Below, piece after piece: positions 1-11,512 of a DNA stretch of 64,000 nt. Under the pieces are notes generated by a model. It was not told the origin of the DNA. It saw nothing but the letters and a program-made list of their open reading frames with translations, and ran no database searches. The stretch is from Streptomyces sp. TLI_053 (GTDB lineage: Bacteria; Actinomycetota; Actinomycetes; Streptomycetales; Streptomycetaceae), in the NCBI RefSeq assembly GCF_900105395.1, contig NZ_LT629775.1, positions 1,612,001 through 1,676,000 on the forward strand, given 5' to 3'. The position numbers and the translations under genes are program-made. The number at the start of each line of letters is the position of its first letter. Positions within the stretch are counted from its first letter, which is position 1.

Positions 1-343
1 CAACCCCGTCACCGGCGGCTCGGTGATGCCCACCATGGGCGCCCACCTCCAGCTGCTGCGCCCCGGCCAGGCCACCCGGGCCCACCGGCACACCGGTTCG
101 GTGGTCTACACCGCCGCCAAGGGACGGGGCGTCTCGGTGGTCGCCGGCCACCGCTTCACCTGGCAGCAGGGCGACATCTTCGTGGTGCCGTCCTGGGCCT
201 GGCACGAGCACGCGAACCTCGACCCCGGCGAGGACGCCTGCCTGTTCTCCTTCAACGACTTCCCGGTGATGCACTCGCTCGGCCTGTACCGCGAGGAGCC
301 CTACCCGGAGCACGACGGGCACCAGCCCACCACCACCCCGTGA
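1..343 (+). CDS. Gentisate 1,2-dioxygenase-like cupin protein, 3' part only
   Basis: The gene runs in from the left edge, so only about the last 113 residues are present. They form a cupin barrel with the His motif RAHRHTGSVVY and the later metal-site stretch WAWHEHAN, followed by the family-typical ending GLYREEP. Gentisate dioxygenases open the ring of gentisate to maleylpyruvate using Fe(II). The next two genes, an FAH-family hydrolase 17 bp downstream and a maleate isomerase, fit the later steps of that pathway. 1-Hydroxy-2-naphthoate or salicylate dioxygenase of the same family cannot be excluded. The ATG/GTG at 23-28 is internal, because coding extends upstream to the window edge. Confidence 0.85.
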   Translation, partial: NPVTGGSVMPTMGAHLQLLRPGQATRAHRHTGSVVYTAAKGRGVSVVAGHRFTWQQGDIFVVPSWAWHEHANLDPGEDACLFSFNDFPVMHSLGLYREEPYPEHDGHQPTTTP

Positions 344-359
344 CCAGGAGCGCACACCC

Positions 360-1259
360 ATGCGGCTGTTGACCTACTGCCTCCCCGGCGACGACACCCC
401 CCGCCCCGGCGCCCTGCTCGCCGGGGACCGGGTCGCCGACCTGTCCGCCCTGGCCGCCGCCGCAGGCGTCCGGCTGCCCCCCGACCTGCTGGGACTGGTC
501 GCGGCCGGCGAACCGGCCCTGGCCGCCGTCCGCGACCTGCTCGACGGCGCCGGTCCCGCCCACCTCCGCCCGCTCGCCGAGGTGGCGCTGCGCGCCCCGC
601 TGCGGCCCGGCAAGATCGTCGGGGTCGGGCTCAACTACGTCGAGCACGTCGCCGAGTCGCACCGCACCCTCGACACCGAGCGCGAACTGCCCGACCGTCC
701 GGTGCTGTTCAGCAAGCCCTCGACCGCCGTCACCGGCCCCGGCCAGCCGATCCTGCACAACGCCGAACTCACCGAGCAGCTCGACTGGGAGTGCGAACTC
801 GCCGTCGTCATCGGCACTCCCGCCCTCCGGGTGGCCGAGGCCGACGCGCTGCGGCACGTCTTCGGCTACAGCATCGTCAACGACATCAGCGCCCGCGACC
901 AGCGCCGCTCCGGCCAGTGGTTCTTCTCCAAGGGCCAGGACAGCTACGCGCCGTTCGGCCCGGTCGTGGTCACCGCCGACGAGATCCCCGACCCGCAGCG
1001 GCTCGACCTGTCCCTGCGGGTCAACGGCGAACTGCGGCAGGACTCCAACACCCGCCACATGCTGTTCGGCATCGCCCGGCTGATCTCCGACATCTCCTCC
1101 GGCGTCACCCTGGAACCCGGCGACGTCATCGCCACCGGCTCGCCGTCCGGCGTCGGCGCCGGGATGGTGCCCCCGCGGTTCCTCCGGCCCGGCGACCTGG
1201 TCGAGGCCACCGTCGAGGGGATCGGCACGCTCGCCAACCCCGTGATCGACGCCCGCTGA
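360..1259 (+). CDS. Fumarylacetoacetate hydrolase (FAH) family protein
   Basis: A 299-residue protein of the FAH fold. Residues 1-75 form the variable N-terminal part. The catalytic domain starts around KIVGVGLNYVEHVAES and carries the metal-binding acidic cluster in DWECELAVVIG and the family stretch FGYSIVNDISARDQ. Placed 17 bp after a gentisate dioxygenase and followed by a maleate isomerase, it most likely hydrolyses fumarylpyruvate or maleylpyruvate to pyruvate plus a C4 diacid. Substrate specificity cannot be read from sequence alone; the family also includes 2-hydroxyhepta-2,4-diene-1,7-dioate isomerases. Confidence 0.85.
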   Translation: MRLLTYCLPGDDTPRPGALLAGDRVADLSALAAAAGVRLPPDLLGLVAAGEPALAAVRDLLDGAGPAHLRPLAEVALRAPLRPGKIVGVGLNYVEHVAESHRTLDTERELPDRPVLFSKPSTAVTGPGQPILHNAELTEQLDWECELAVVIGTPALRVAEADALRHVFGYSIVNDISARDQRRSGQWFFSKGQDSYAPFGPVVVTADEIPDPQRLDLSLRVNGELRQDSNTRHMLFGIARLISDISSGVTLEPGDVIATGSPSGVGAGMVPPRFLRPGDLVEATVEGIGTLANPVIDAR

Positions 1260-1293
1260 CCCGCCGCCCGCCCCCGCAGAGGAGCCCGCCCCG

Positions 1294-2055
1294 ATGACCA
1301 CCAGCTACCGGATAGGCCAGATCGTCCCGAGCTCCAACGTCACCATGGAGACCGAGGTCCCCGCCCTGCTGCGGGCCCGCGAGCGGGTCGCGCCCGAGCG
1401 CTTCACCTTCCACTCCAGCCGGATGCGGATGACCCGGGTCACCCCCGAGCAACTGCGCGCCATGGACGCCGAGTCCGACCGGTGCGCCGCCGAACTCGCG
1501 GACGCCCGGGTCGACGTGCTCGGCTACGCCTGCCTGGTCGCCGTGATGGCCACCGGTCCCGGCTACCACCGGGAGGCCGAGCAGCGGCTGCACCGGCGCA
1601 CCGCCGAGAACGGCGCGGCCGCGCCCGTGGTCACCAGTGCCGGCGCGCTGGTGACCGGGCTGCACACGCTCGGCGCCCGGAAGGTCGCCGTCGTCACCCC
1701 CTACCTGCGCCCGCTGGCCCGCACCGTGGTCGACTACCTCGGCCACGAGGGCATCGAGGTGGTGGACTTCGCGGCCCTGGAGATCGCCGACAACCTCGAC
1801 GTCGCCGCCCACGACCCGGCGAAGCTCCCCGCCATCGCGGCCGGCCTCGCGCACAGCCGGGCCGACGCGGTGGTGCTGTCCGCCTGTGTGCAGATGCCCT
1901 CGCTGTCGGCGATCGAGGAGGCCGAGCAGCGGCTCGGCAAACCGGTCGTCTCGGCGGCCGTCTGCACCACCCACCAGCTGCTGCGCGCCCTCGGCCTGCC
2001 GGCCTTCGCCCCCGGCGCCGGCCACCTGCTCTCCGGCGCGTTCGCGGAGTCCTGA
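1294..2055 (+). CDS. Maleate cis-trans isomerase (Asp/Glu racemase superfamily)
   Basis: A 253-residue protein with the maleate isomerase or arylmalonate decarboxylase start (IGQIVPSSNVTMETEVP) and both expected active-site cysteines, Cys80 in GYACLVA and Cys198 in LSACVQM. Enzymes of this family convert maleate to fumarate through a covalent cysteine adduct. In this operon it would allow a maleylpyruvate-hydrolysing route (maleate then fumarate) instead of, or beside, maleylpyruvate isomerisation. It begins 34 bp after the FAH gene behind an AGAGGAG ribosome-binding site. Confidence 0.85.
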   Translation: MTTSYRIGQIVPSSNVTMETEVPALLRARERVAPERFTFHSSRMRMTRVTPEQLRAMDAESDRCAAELADARVDVLGYACLVAVMATGPGYHREAEQRLHRRTAENGAAAPVVTSAGALVTGLHTLGARKVAVVTPYLRPLARTVVDYLGHEGIEVVDFAALEIADNLDVAAHDPAKLPAIAAGLAHSRADAVVLSACVQMPSLSAIEEAEQRLGKPVVSAAVCTTHQLLRALGLPAFAPGAGHLLSGAFAES

Positions 2056-2140
2056 ACCGGCCCGCGGCGGGGCGGGCACCCGCCCCGCCCCGCCGGGAGC
2101 CACCGCTATGATCACCACGAGCCGTCGGGAGGAGATCCGG

Positions 2141-3046
2141 ATGACCGAGAGCACGCCCCGGCCGAGCTCGCTGATCCACACCGTCTACGGCGAGTTCGTC
2201 CGCCGGCTCGGCGGCTGGATATCCATCGCCGACCTGATCGCCCTGATGGCCGAGCTGGACGTCGACGCACCCGCCGTCCGCTCGGCCATCTCCCGTCTCA
2301 AGAAGGCCGGCACCCTGCTCCAGGAGCGCGGCGGCGGGTCCGGCACCGGCTACCGTCTCTCCCCCGCGATGGGCCCGGTGTTCGACGAGGGGGACCGCCG
2401 GATCTTCCGCAGCCTGGAGCCCGCCGAACTCGCCGACGGCTGGGTGGTGGCCGTCTTCTCCGTCCCCGAGTCCGAACGCGCCCACCGCCACACCCTGCGC
2501 TCCCGGCTCAGCTGGCTCGGGTTCGGCAACGCCGCCCCCGGCGTCTGGCTGGCACCCGCCCGGGTCCTGCCCGACGCCCGGCGCCTGCTCGAACGCCTCG
2601 GTCTGGACGCGTACGTCCACCTCTTCCTCTCCGCCGAGTACGCCGGATTCACCGAGCTGCGCACCGCCGTCGCCGCCTGGTGGGACTTCCCGGCCATCGA
2701 GGGCCAGTACGCCGCGTTCACCGACACCTGGCGGCCCGTCCTCGACGCGCGCGAAGCCGGGACCGGCCGGGGCTCGGACGGCTCCGGCAGCGACCGCGGC
2801 TCCGACGGCCCCGGCCTCGCGCCCGCCGAGGCGTTCCGCGACTACGTCCCGATGCTCACCCAGTGGCGGCGGCTGCCCTACCTCGACCCCGGGCTGCCCG
2901 CCCCGCTGCTGCCGCCCGACTGGAACGCCGTCGCCGCCCGGGCCGTCTTCACCGGACTCCACACCCTGCTCGCCGGGCCGAGCCTGCGTCACGTCGAAGA
3001 GGTCACCGGGCTGGTGACCGCCGCCCACCACCGCCAGGAGCAGTGA
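2141..3046 (+). CDS. PaaX-like transcriptional regulator
   Basis: A 301-residue protein. The N-terminal winged helix (about residues 8-75, LIHTVYGEFVRRLGGWISIADLIALM through AVRSAISRLKKAG) is typical of PaaX-type repressors, and the long C-terminal half has the family pattern SRLSWLGFGNAAPGVWLAP. PaaX proteins sense aryl-CoA thioesters and repress aromatic catabolism. Sitting inside the gentisate-type cluster it probably controls that cluster, although its ligand here is unknown. The ATG at 2141 was chosen because GGGAGGAGAT precedes it; an in-frame ATG at 2108 would add 11 residues. A Gly/Ser/Asp-rich insertion (GSDGSGSDRGSDGPG) lies around residues 208-225. Confidence 0.85.
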   Translation: MTESTPRPSSLIHTVYGEFVRRLGGWISIADLIALMAELDVDAPAVRSAISRLKKAGTLLQERGGGSGTGYRLSPAMGPVFDEGDRRIFRSLEPAELADGWVVAVFSVPESERAHRHTLRSRLSWLGFGNAAPGVWLAPARVLPDARRLLERLGLDAYVHLFLSAEYAGFTELRTAVAAWWDFPAIEGQYAAFTDTWRPVLDAREAGTGRGSDGSGSDRGSDGPGLAPAEAFRDYVPMLTQWRRLPYLDPGLPAPLLPPDWNAVAARAVFTGLHTLLAGPSLRHVEEVTGLVTAAHHRQEQ

Positions 3047-4674
3047 TGACCCCGCAGCCCCACCGGCCCCCCGCCGACCTGCTGGTGCGCGCGGCCGCCG
3101 TGCACACCCTCGTCCCCGGCGAGCCGCCGCGGCGCGCCGTCGCCGTCACCGGTGACCGGATCACCGCGCTGGCCGCCGACCCGCACGGCCTGGACGGGCT
3201 GATCGGCCCCGCCACCGAGGTCGTCGACGCGCCCGGCGCGACCGTGCTGCCCGCCTTCGACGACACCCACACCCATCTGGTCCTCGCCGGACACAGCGTG
3301 CACGGCGTCCCCGTCCACCGCGCCACCGACCTGGCCGGGTTCCTCGCCCTGGTCCGCGAACGGGCCGCCACCACCCCCGCCGGCGAGTGGATCACCACCA
3401 CCGTCAACTGGCAGGAGATGAACCTCGCCGAGCAGCGGATGCCGACCACCGAGGAGCTGGACAGCGCCACCGACCGCCACCCGGTCCTGGTCCGCCGCGG
3501 CGCCTACAACATGGTGCTCAACTCGGCCGCGCTGCGGCTCGCCGGCATCACCGCCGCCACCCCCGAACCACCCGGCGGCGTGATCGAGCGCGACGCCGAC
3601 GGCCGGCTCACCGGTCGCCTGATCAACAAAGCGATCGAGCTCGCCGAACGCGTCCTGCCCCGGCCCGGCCCCACCGAGCGGATCGACGGACTGCGCGCCG
3701 CCTCCGCCGCGTACGCCGCCACCGGGATCGGCACCGTCCGCGACTGCCTGGTCCCGGTCGAGGACCTCGACGTGCTGCGCACCGCCCGCGACGCGAACGC
3801 CCTCGCCGTCCGGGTCCGGGCGCTGGTCTCGGGCTTCGCCGTCCGCACCCCCGAGGAGGTGGACGCCCTGCTCGACCGCGTCGACGCCTGGCGGGCCGCC
3901 GGCCACGAGGACGACCGGCTCTCGGTCTGGGGAGTCAAGTTCGGCATCGACGGCGGCTTCGAGGCGGGCGCCCTCGAGGAGCCCTACCAGGGGCAGCCCT
4001 GCTACCACGGCCGGCTGCTGTGGGAGCCGAAGGAGCTGGCCGACGCCGTGGACCGGGTGGTCGGGCGCGGACTGCGGGTCGGCGTGCACGCCTGGGGCGA
4101 CCGGGGACTGCGCACCCTGCTCGACGTCTTCGAGGAGGTGCTCGCGCGCCGCCCCGGCCTGCCCGCCGGCACCCTGGTGGTGGAGCACGGCGGGCTCGCC
4201 CGCGCCGAGCAGCGGGCCCGGGCCGTCGCCCTCCGGATCCCGGTGACCGTGCAGCACCCGCTGCTGCACGACGGCGCCCCCACCCAGCAGCGGGCCTGGG
4301 GCGAGGAGCGCACCCGCGCGCTGTTCCCGCTGCGCGAATGGCTGGACGAGGGCGCGATGCTGGCGGCCGGTTCGGACTTCCCGGTCGGGCCGTACGGCGC
4401 GATGCTGTCCGTCTGGGGCATGACCACCCGCCGCACCGTGGCCGGGGTGGTCGGGGCGGAGCACGCGATCGAGCGGTCCGAGGCGATCGCGCTGCACACC
4501 TCGGCGGCCGCCCGGCTGACCGGGGAGAGCGCCGACCGGGGCGCCCTGCGGCCCGGTGCCCTCGCCGATCTGACCCTGTGGCCGACGGACCCGCTGAGCT
4601 GCCCGGTCGAGGAGCTGCGGACGCTGCTGCCCGACCGCACGGTGGTCGGCGGGCGCACGGTCCACCGGCGCTGA
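3046..4674 (+). CDS. Amidohydrolase family protein (YtcJ/amidohydrolase-3 type)
   Basis: A 542-residue metal-dependent amidohydrolase. The HTH metal motif is visible in [12 protein letters not shown], an HAWGD motif follows in the barrel, and [12 protein letters not shown] supplies the typical late Asp. The start ATG overlaps the TGA of the PaaX-like gene (ATGA), so the two are translationally coupled. The usual chemistry is hydrolysis of amide or enol-ester bonds on unknown small molecules; the link to the aromatic cluster suggests an aromatic amide or lactone-type substrate, but that is inference. A second member of the same family is encoded at 20286-21923. Confidence 0.85.
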   Translation: MTPQPHRPPADLLVRAAAVHTLVPGEPPRRAVAVTGDRITALAADPHGLDGLIGPATEVVDAPGATVLPAFDDTHTHLVLAGHSVHGVPVHRATDLAGFLALVRERAATTPAGEWITTTVNWQEMNLAEQRMPTTEELDSATDRHPVLVRRGAYNMVLNSAALRLAGITAATPEPPGGVIERDADGRLTGRLINKAIELAERVLPRPGPTERIDGLRAASAAYAATGIGTVRDCLVPVEDLDVLRTARDANALAVRVRALVSGFAVRTPEEVDALLDRVDAWRAAGHEDDRLSVWGVKFGIDGGFEAGALEEPYQGQPCYHGRLLWEPKELADAVDRVVGRGLRVGVHAWGDRGLRTLLDVFEEVLARRPGLPAGTLVVEHGGLARAEQRARAVALRIPVTVQHPLLHDGAPTQQRAWGEERTRALFPLREWLDEGAMLAAGSDFPVGPYGAMLSVWGMTTRRTVAGVVGAEHAIERSEAIALHTSAAARLTGESADRGALRPGALADLTLWPTDPLSCPVEELRTLLPDRTVVGGRTVHRR

Positions 4675-4680
4675 GGCGGG

Positions 4681-5283
4681 TCAGTCCGCGGCCGGACGCG
4701 CGGGGTCGCCGGCCGGCCGCACCTCCTGGAGCAGGCCCCAGGTGAAGTCCGCCGTACGGGCGTGCGGCCGGCCCTCGGCGTCCGGGGCCGTGAAGTCCAG
4801 CCGGAACCGGTTCGGCGCGCTGCCCTCGCGCGGCACCGCGGGCGGGAAGGCCGCGCCCAGATCGGCCACCACACAGCTCCACGGCTCCAGGTCGGCGAGC
4901 GTGCGCAGCACCGGCGGCGGGGTGTCCGCGGCCCGCACCAGCCAGGCGTTCAGCACCGGCGCGCCCGCCTCGGCGGGACCGGACAGCACCTCGAACCGCA
5001 ACCCGGGCCAGAGCGGCAGCGCCCACTGCCGGGCGGAGCACGCGAGATCCCCGATCCGCCGCGTCACCACCGCCTCCGGCGGCCCGAGCACGGCGGTGTA
5101 CCGACGCCCGCCGCCCGGGAACCCAGGCGCCCTGAGCATCGCCTGCCAGCGCTTGTTCGCCTCCCGCATCCCCGCCCGGGTCTCCCCCAGCCGGCGGACC
5201 GCGTCCTCGACCAGCTCCGGCCGGAAGTCCGCCATCCGTCGCAGCAGGACCAACTGGAACTCCGTCACCCCGAACCCGTGCAC
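4681..5283 (-). CDS. Conserved hypothetical protein, 200 residues
   Basis: No recognised domain. It starts [20 protein letters not shown], has a basic helical stretch with a [11 protein letters not shown] motif, and ends with an acidic/aromatic part ([25 protein letters not shown]). There is no signal peptide or membrane segment. Codon use is typical of the genome, which supports real coding. It is convergent with the amidohydrolase (6 bp apart) and sits just downstream of the RamB-like gene on the same strand, so it may share that transcript. No function is proposed. Confidence 0.65.
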   Translation of the reverse strand: MHGFGVTEFQLVLLRRMADFRPELVEDAVRRLGETRAGMREANKRWQAMLRAPGFPGGGRRYTAVLGPPEAVVTRRIGDLACSARQWALPLWPGLRFEVLSGPAEAGAPVLNAWLVRAADTPPPVLRTLADLEPWSCVVADLGAAFPPAVPREGSAPNRFRLDFTAPDAEGRPHARTADFTWGLLQEVRPAGDPARPAAD

Positions 5284-5336
5284 CCCGGCAGGCTACCCGG
5301 ACGGGCCGCCCCCGGCCGGACGGACGGGGGCGTCGC

Positions 5337-6761
5337 TCAGCCGGTGTCGCCGGCGCCGGTCGGGTAGGGCGCGAAGGTGCTGCTGTGCTCGTCCACGGCG
5401 AGCGGGCGGCCGATCGGCGGGGCCGAGCGCTGCGGGCAGGCCGTCCGTTCGCAGACCTTGCAGCCGAGGCCGATCGGCGTGGCCGCGGCCTCGTCGGTCA
5501 GATCGAGACCGGCCGAGTACACCAGCCGCGCGGCGTGCCGCAGTTCGCAGCCCAGCCCCAGGGCGAAGGTCTTGCCGGGGCGACCCCAACCGCCCGGCGA
5601 CCGGGTGACGGCGCGGGCGGTCCACAGATAGCGGCGGCCGTCCGGCATCGCGGCCACCTGGACGTGCACCCGGCCCGGGGCGGCGAAGGTCTCGTAGACG
5701 TTCCACAGCGGGCAGGTGCCGCCGGTGCGGGAGAAGTGGAAGTCCGTGGCGGACTGCCGCTTGGAGACGTTGCCCGCCCGGTCGACCCGGACGAAGGAGA
5801 ACGGCACCCCGCGCAGACCGGGCCGCTGCAGGGTGCTGAGCCGGTGGCACACCGTCTCGTGGCCGACCGAGAAGTGGTCGGCCAGGTGCTCCAGGTCGTA
5901 GCGGGACGTCTCCGCCTCGTCGTGGAACACCCGGTAGGGCAGCACCAGCGCGGCGGCGAAGTAGTTCGCCAGCCCGATCCGGGTGAGCGCGTGCGCCGGG
6001 GTGCCCTCGGGGCCGTCCTGCGCGGCGAGTTCGGTGAGCAGCGCGTCGTGCTCGAGGTAGCCGAGCTGGGTGGCGAGCCGGAACGCCTGCTGGCCGGGCC
6101 GCAGCCGGGGCGAGAGGTGGAGGGTGCGGCCGACCGGGTCGAAGTGGTGCAGCCGGTCGTCCTTCCCGCCCGCCCCGGTGCTCACCCGGACGGAGTGCGC
6201 CTCGGCCAGCCGGTCGGTCAGCGCGGTCCGCACCCGGCCCCGGCGGATCCCGATGCGCGTCGCCAGCTCCTCCGCCGCCCGGTCGAGTTCGTCGACGTAG
6301 TTGGCCCGCCGGTAGAAGAACTCGCGGACCTGCTCGTGCGGAGTGCGGGCCTCGGTGAGGCCAGCGGCCGGGCCGCGGTCCTCGGCCAGCAGGGAGAGCT
6401 GCTCGGCGGCGCTGCGGCGGCGGCGGTCCACGTCGAGCAGCAGGGCGGCCACGGCGGGCAGGCGCTGCGCCAGCTCGGCGAGGTCACCGGCGGTGATCCG
6501 CCCGGCGGCGACCTCCTCGCCCAGGGAGTCGCGCAGTTCGGCGGTGAGCCGGGCGGTGTCGGGCGGGGCGAAGTAGCCGGCCTCCACGCCGAACGCCTCG
6601 GTGAGCCGCAGCAGGACCGGGACGGTCAGCGGGCGGGCGTCGTGCTCCAACTGGTTGAGGTAGCTGGGCGAGAGGTCGAGGAGCCGGGCGAGTGCGGCCT
6701 GGCTGAGGCCGCGCTCCTCGCGCAGCCGGCGCAGCCGCGCCCCGGCGAAGGTTCTGCCCAT
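5337..6761 (-). CDS. ramB: RamB/ScfR-type short-chain fatty acyl transcriptional regulator
   Basis: A 474-residue regulator. The N-terminal XRE helix-turn-helix ([33 protein letters not shown], about residues 6-40) is followed by a long sensory region. The C-terminus carries a Cys-rich motif ([14 protein letters not shown]) characteristic of the RamB/PrpR group, which sense acyl-CoA status and control glyoxylate-bypass or propionate genes. Its divergent position from isocitrate lyase makes the glyoxylate bypass the obvious target. The start at 6761 is preceded by AGGGAGG; the reading frame stays open further upstream without a better start. Confidence 0.88.
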   Translation of the reverse strand: MGRTFAGARLRRLREERGLSQAALARLLDLSPSYLNQLEHDARPLTVPVLLRLTEAFGVEAGYFAPPDTARLTAELRDSLGEEVAAGRITAGDLAELAQRLPAVAALLLDVDRRRRSAAEQLSLLAEDRGPAAGLTEARTPHEQVREFFYRRANYVDELDRAAEELATRIGIRRGRVRTALTDRLAEAHSVRVSTGAGGKDDRLHHFDPVGRTLHLSPRLRPGQQAFRLATQLGYLEHDALLTELAAQDGPEGTPAHALTRIGLANYFAAALVLPYRVFHDEAETSRYDLEHLADHFSVGHETVCHRLSTLQRPGLRGVPFSFVRVDRAGNVSKRQSATDFHFSRTGGTCPLWNVYETFAAPGRVHVQVAAMPDGRRYLWTARAVTRSPGGWGRPGKTFALGLGCELRHAARLVYSAGLDLTDEAAATPIGLGCKVCERTACPQRSAPPIGRPLAVDEHSSTFAPYPTGAGDTG

Positions 6762-7202
6762 GTGTCCCGGCCTCCCTGGTCGACGGGCGCCCGCCCTGGG
6801 GTCCGTCCCGGCCCCGCCCGTGGGGCACCACCGGCGGGGCCGAGCACGGACCCTATCCCGTTCGGGCCCGCCCCGGTCTTCGCAGACTTCGCCGATTCGC
6901 CGTTCCGGCTTCGCAGAACTTGGCACCGGTCCAGCGGTGACGGCACCCCCGCCGGCCTGCCAGAGTCGTTCTGCGGCCGGGTCCCGAACCCGGACGGCAC
7001 CAACCACCGGCCACGAGCCGGGTGTTGGTGGCCGTCCCCGGCGGATCCACGTCCCGCGGTGCAGTACCGCCCGCCCGGTACCCCGGCCGCACCCGCCCTC
7101 CTGGTGGCGGGCATCACATCCTTCGCAGCACATCACTTCACAGCACACGTTTCACAGCACACCTCTGACAGCACACGGCAACGAGCCCGGGAGCGGATCA
7201 CC
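6762..7202. promoter_or_regulatory. Divergent ramB-aceA control region
   Basis: This 441-bp gene-free stretch separates the RamB-like gene from isocitrate lyase. It holds two copies of CTTCGCAGA (6879-6887 and 6909-6917), 30 bp apart on the same strand, which could be binding sites for the neighbouring regulator. Close to aceA (about 7120-7175) four imperfect repeats containing CAGCACA(C/T) recur every 14-17 bp. No clear sigma-70-type promoter could be assigned with confidence. Confidence 0.5.
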
Positions 7203-8498
7203 ATGACCGAGTCGGTACGGCAGCAGCAGGAGCGGCGCGCGGCGGAACTGGCCGCCCGGTGGGCGTCCGACCCGCGCTGGGCGGGCATCGAGCGCAGCTA
7301 CACGGCGGCGGACGTGGTCCGCCTGGCCGGCTCGGTCCGCGAGGAGCACACCCTCGCCCGGCGCGGCGCCGAGCGGCTGTGGCAGCAGCTGCACGAGCAG
7401 GACTACGTCCACGCCCTCGGCGCGCTCACCGGCGGCCAGGCCGTCCAGATGGTGAAGGCCGGGCTGCGGGCGATCTACCTGTCCGGCTGGCAGGTCGCGG
7501 CCGACGCCAACCAGGCCGGGCAGACCTACCCCGACCAGAGCCTCTACCCCGCCGACTCGGTGCCGCAGGTGGTGCGCCGGATCAACAACGCGCTGCTGCG
7601 CGCCGACCAGATCGACGCCGTCGAGGGCACCGACGGCGGCCCGGACTGGCTGGTGCCGATCGTCGCCGACGCGGAGGCGGGCTTCGGCGGGCCGCTGAAC
7701 GCCTTCGAGCTGACCAAGGGCATGATCGCGGCCGGTGCGGCCGGCATCCACTACGAGGACCAGCTGGCCTCCGAGAAGAAGTGCGGCCACCTGGGCGGCA
7801 AGGTGCTGGTCCCGACCGCGCAGCACATCCGCACCCTCAACTCCGCCCGGCTCGCGGCCGACATCGCCGACGTGCCGACCCTGATCGTCGCCCGCACCGA
7901 CGCGCTCGCGGCCAACCTGCTCACCACCGACGTGGACGAGCGCGACGCCCGCTTCTGCACCGGCGAGCGCACCGCCGAGGGCTTCTACCGGGTCGAGCCG
8001 GGCATGGCCCCGGTGATCTCCCGGGGCCTGGCCTTCGCCCCGTACGCGGACCTGATCTGGGTGGAGACCGGCACCCCGGACCTCGCCCAGGCCCGGGAGT
8101 TCGCCGAGGCGATCAAGGCCGAGCACCCGGACAAGATGCTCGCCTACAACTGCTCGCCCTCCTTCAACTGGAAGGCCGCCCTGGACGACGACCGGATCGC
8201 CAAGTTCCAGCGGGAGCTGGGCGCGATGGGCTACCGGTTCCAGTTCATCACCCTGGCCGGCTTCCACGCGCTCAACCACTCGATGTTCCAGCTGGCGCGC
8301 GGCTACGCCGAGCACGGCATGACCGCCTACGTCGACCTCCAGGAGGCCGAGTTCGCGGCCGTGCCGGACGGCTACACCGCCGTCAAGCACCAGCGCGAGG
8401 TCGGTACCGGCTACTTCGACCAGGTGAGCACGGCGCTCAACCCGAACGCGGAGACGCTGGCGCTCACCGGCTCCACCGAGGCCGAGCAGTTCCACTGA
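7203..8498 (+). CDS. aceA: Isocitrate lyase
   Basis: A 431-residue protein with the invariant isocitrate lyase signature KKCGHLGGK (catalytic Cys194) and the metal-binding stretch [12 protein letters not shown]. The enzyme cleaves isocitrate to glyoxylate and succinate in the glyoxylate bypass, needed for growth on acetate, fatty acids or other C2 sources. The length matches the short actinobacterial form. The start at 7203 follows GGGAGCGGATCACC. Malate synthase lies 210 bp downstream on the same strand and completes the bypass. Regulation by the divergent RamB-like protein is likely. Confidence 0.96.
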   Translation: MTESVRQQQERRAAELAARWASDPRWAGIERSYTAADVVRLAGSVREEHTLARRGAERLWQQLHEQDYVHALGALTGGQAVQMVKAGLRAIYLSGWQVAADANQAGQTYPDQSLYPADSVPQVVRRINNALLRADQIDAVEGTDGGPDWLVPIVADAEAGFGGPLNAFELTKGMIAAGAAGIHYEDQLASEKKCGHLGGKVLVPTAQHIRTLNSARLAADIADVPTLIVARTDALAANLLTTDVDERDARFCTGERTAEGFYRVEPGMAPVISRGLAFAPYADLIWVETGTPDLAQAREFAEAIKAEHPDKMLAYNCSPSFNWKAALDDDRIAKFQRELGAMGYRFQFITLAGFHALNHSMFQLARGYAEHGMTAYVDLQEAEFAAVPDGYTAVKHQREVGTGYFDQVSTALNPNAETLALTGSTEAEQFH

Positions 8499-8708
8499 GG
8501 CCGGACGGTTACCCCACCGTTCCACCGGCCCCGTTCCGTCGGCCCGCCCCGCCGGACCGGACCGCCCCCGGACCGCCCCGCCGGTCCCGTTCCACCGAGC
8601 CCTCCCGGCGGCCTCGTCGGGGACGAGCCGCCTTCCGCCGCGCCGCCCGGAGCCCCCGTTGAGGGACGGGGCCCCGGGCGGCCCCCCGACCGCCCCCAGG
8701 AGAACCGG

Positions 8709-10331
<1,623 letters not shown>

Positions 10332-10373
10332 CGCCGCTCCCGGAAAGGCACCACCCTTGAAAGGTAGGACGCC

Positions 10374-11240
10374 ATGAACGACATCCGACGGGTCGCCGTC
10401 GTCGGCGCCGGCCAGATGGGCGCCGGCATCGCCGAGGTCTTCGCCCGGGCCGGCCTGGACACCGTCGTCTGCGAACGCGGCTCGGCCGCCCTGCGCGCCG
10501 CCCGTACCCGCATCGACCGCTCCCTGCACCGCGCCGTCGACCGCGGCCGCCTCGGCGAGCAGCAGCGCACCGACACCTGGGCGCACCTGCTGTTCGCCGA
10601 CGACCTCGAGGCCCTCGCGGACCGCCAGCTCGTGGTCGAGGCCGTGGTCGAGGACGAGCGCGTCAAGACCGAGGTGCTCGGCGCCCTGGACAAGGTGCTC
10701 GCCGCCGACGACGCCGTCCTCGCCACCAACACCTCCGCCATCCCGGTCACCCGTCTCGGCATCGCCACCGGCCGGGCGTCCCAAGTCCTCGGCCTGCACT
10801 TCTTCAACCCCGCCCCGGTGATGCCGCTGGTCGAGCTCGTCTCCTCCCTGCACACCGACCCGACCGTCCTCGACCGGGTGCACACCTTCGCCGAGCAGGT
10901 GCTCGGCAAGCACGTCATCCGCTCCCGCGACCGCGCCGGCTTCGTCGTCAACGGCCTGCTGATCCCCTACCTGCTGTCCGCGATCCGGATGGCCGAGGCC
11001 GGGCACGCCAGTGCCGAGGACATCGACGCCGGCATGGTCCACGGCTGTGCCCACCCGATGGGCCTGCTCCAACTCGCCGACCTGATCGGCCTCGACACCG
11101 TCCAGGCCATCGCCGGGTCCATGTACGACGAGTACAAGGAGCCTCTGTACGCACCCCCGCCCCTGCTCACCCGCATGGTCGAAGCGGGCCTGCTCGGCCG
11201 CAAGACCGGCCGGGGCTTCCACACCCACCGGGCGGGCTGA
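10374..11240 (+). CDS. 3-Hydroxybutyryl-CoA dehydrogenase
   Basis: A 288-residue NAD(P)-dependent 3-hydroxyacyl-CoA dehydrogenase. The Rossmann motif VAVVGAGQMGAGIAEVFARAG is at the N-terminus, the catalytic-His segment is LGLHFFNPAPVMPLVE, and the C-terminal helical domain (DRAGFVVNGLLIPYL) is complete. It interconverts 3-hydroxybutyryl-CoA and acetoacetyl-CoA, supplying or draining C4 units. The gene begins 43 bp after malate synthase behind GAAAGGTAGGA, so it is probably co-transcribed with the glyoxylate-bypass genes. It could also serve the ethylmalonyl-CoA pathway or PHB metabolism. Confidence 0.92.
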   Translation: MNDIRRVAVVGAGQMGAGIAEVFARAGLDTVVCERGSAALRAARTRIDRSLHRAVDRGRLGEQQRTDTWAHLLFADDLEALADRQLVVEAVVEDERVKTEVLGALDKVLAADDAVLATNTSAIPVTRLGIATGRASQVLGLHFFNPAPVMPLVELVSSLHTDPTVLDRVHTFAEQVLGKHVIRSRDRAGFVVNGLLIPYLLSAIRMAEAGHASAEDIDAGMVHGCAHPMGLLQLADLIGLDTVQAIAGSMYDEYKEPLYAPPPLLTRMVEAGLLGRKTGRGFHTHRAG

Positions 11241-11512
11241 CGACTCCTCGCCCCCGACGGGCCGGCGCCCGCGCTACGGACAGACCTCGCCGAACTTGAC
11301 GGCCCCGACCGTCACCGGCTGCCCGCTCAGCGCGGTGCCCGCCGCCGGAGTCCGGGTGCAAACCGCGCCTCCTGCCGACGAAGAGCGCAGGCATGCCGAA
11401 GACCGTTCCGCCCCCCGGCCGCGGCGCCGCCCGCCGCGGCCGAAGGTGTCACGGTCGGGCGGAGGCGGGCCCGGTCGGGCCCGTCTTCGCCCGACCGGGC
11501 AGAATCGTGGGC

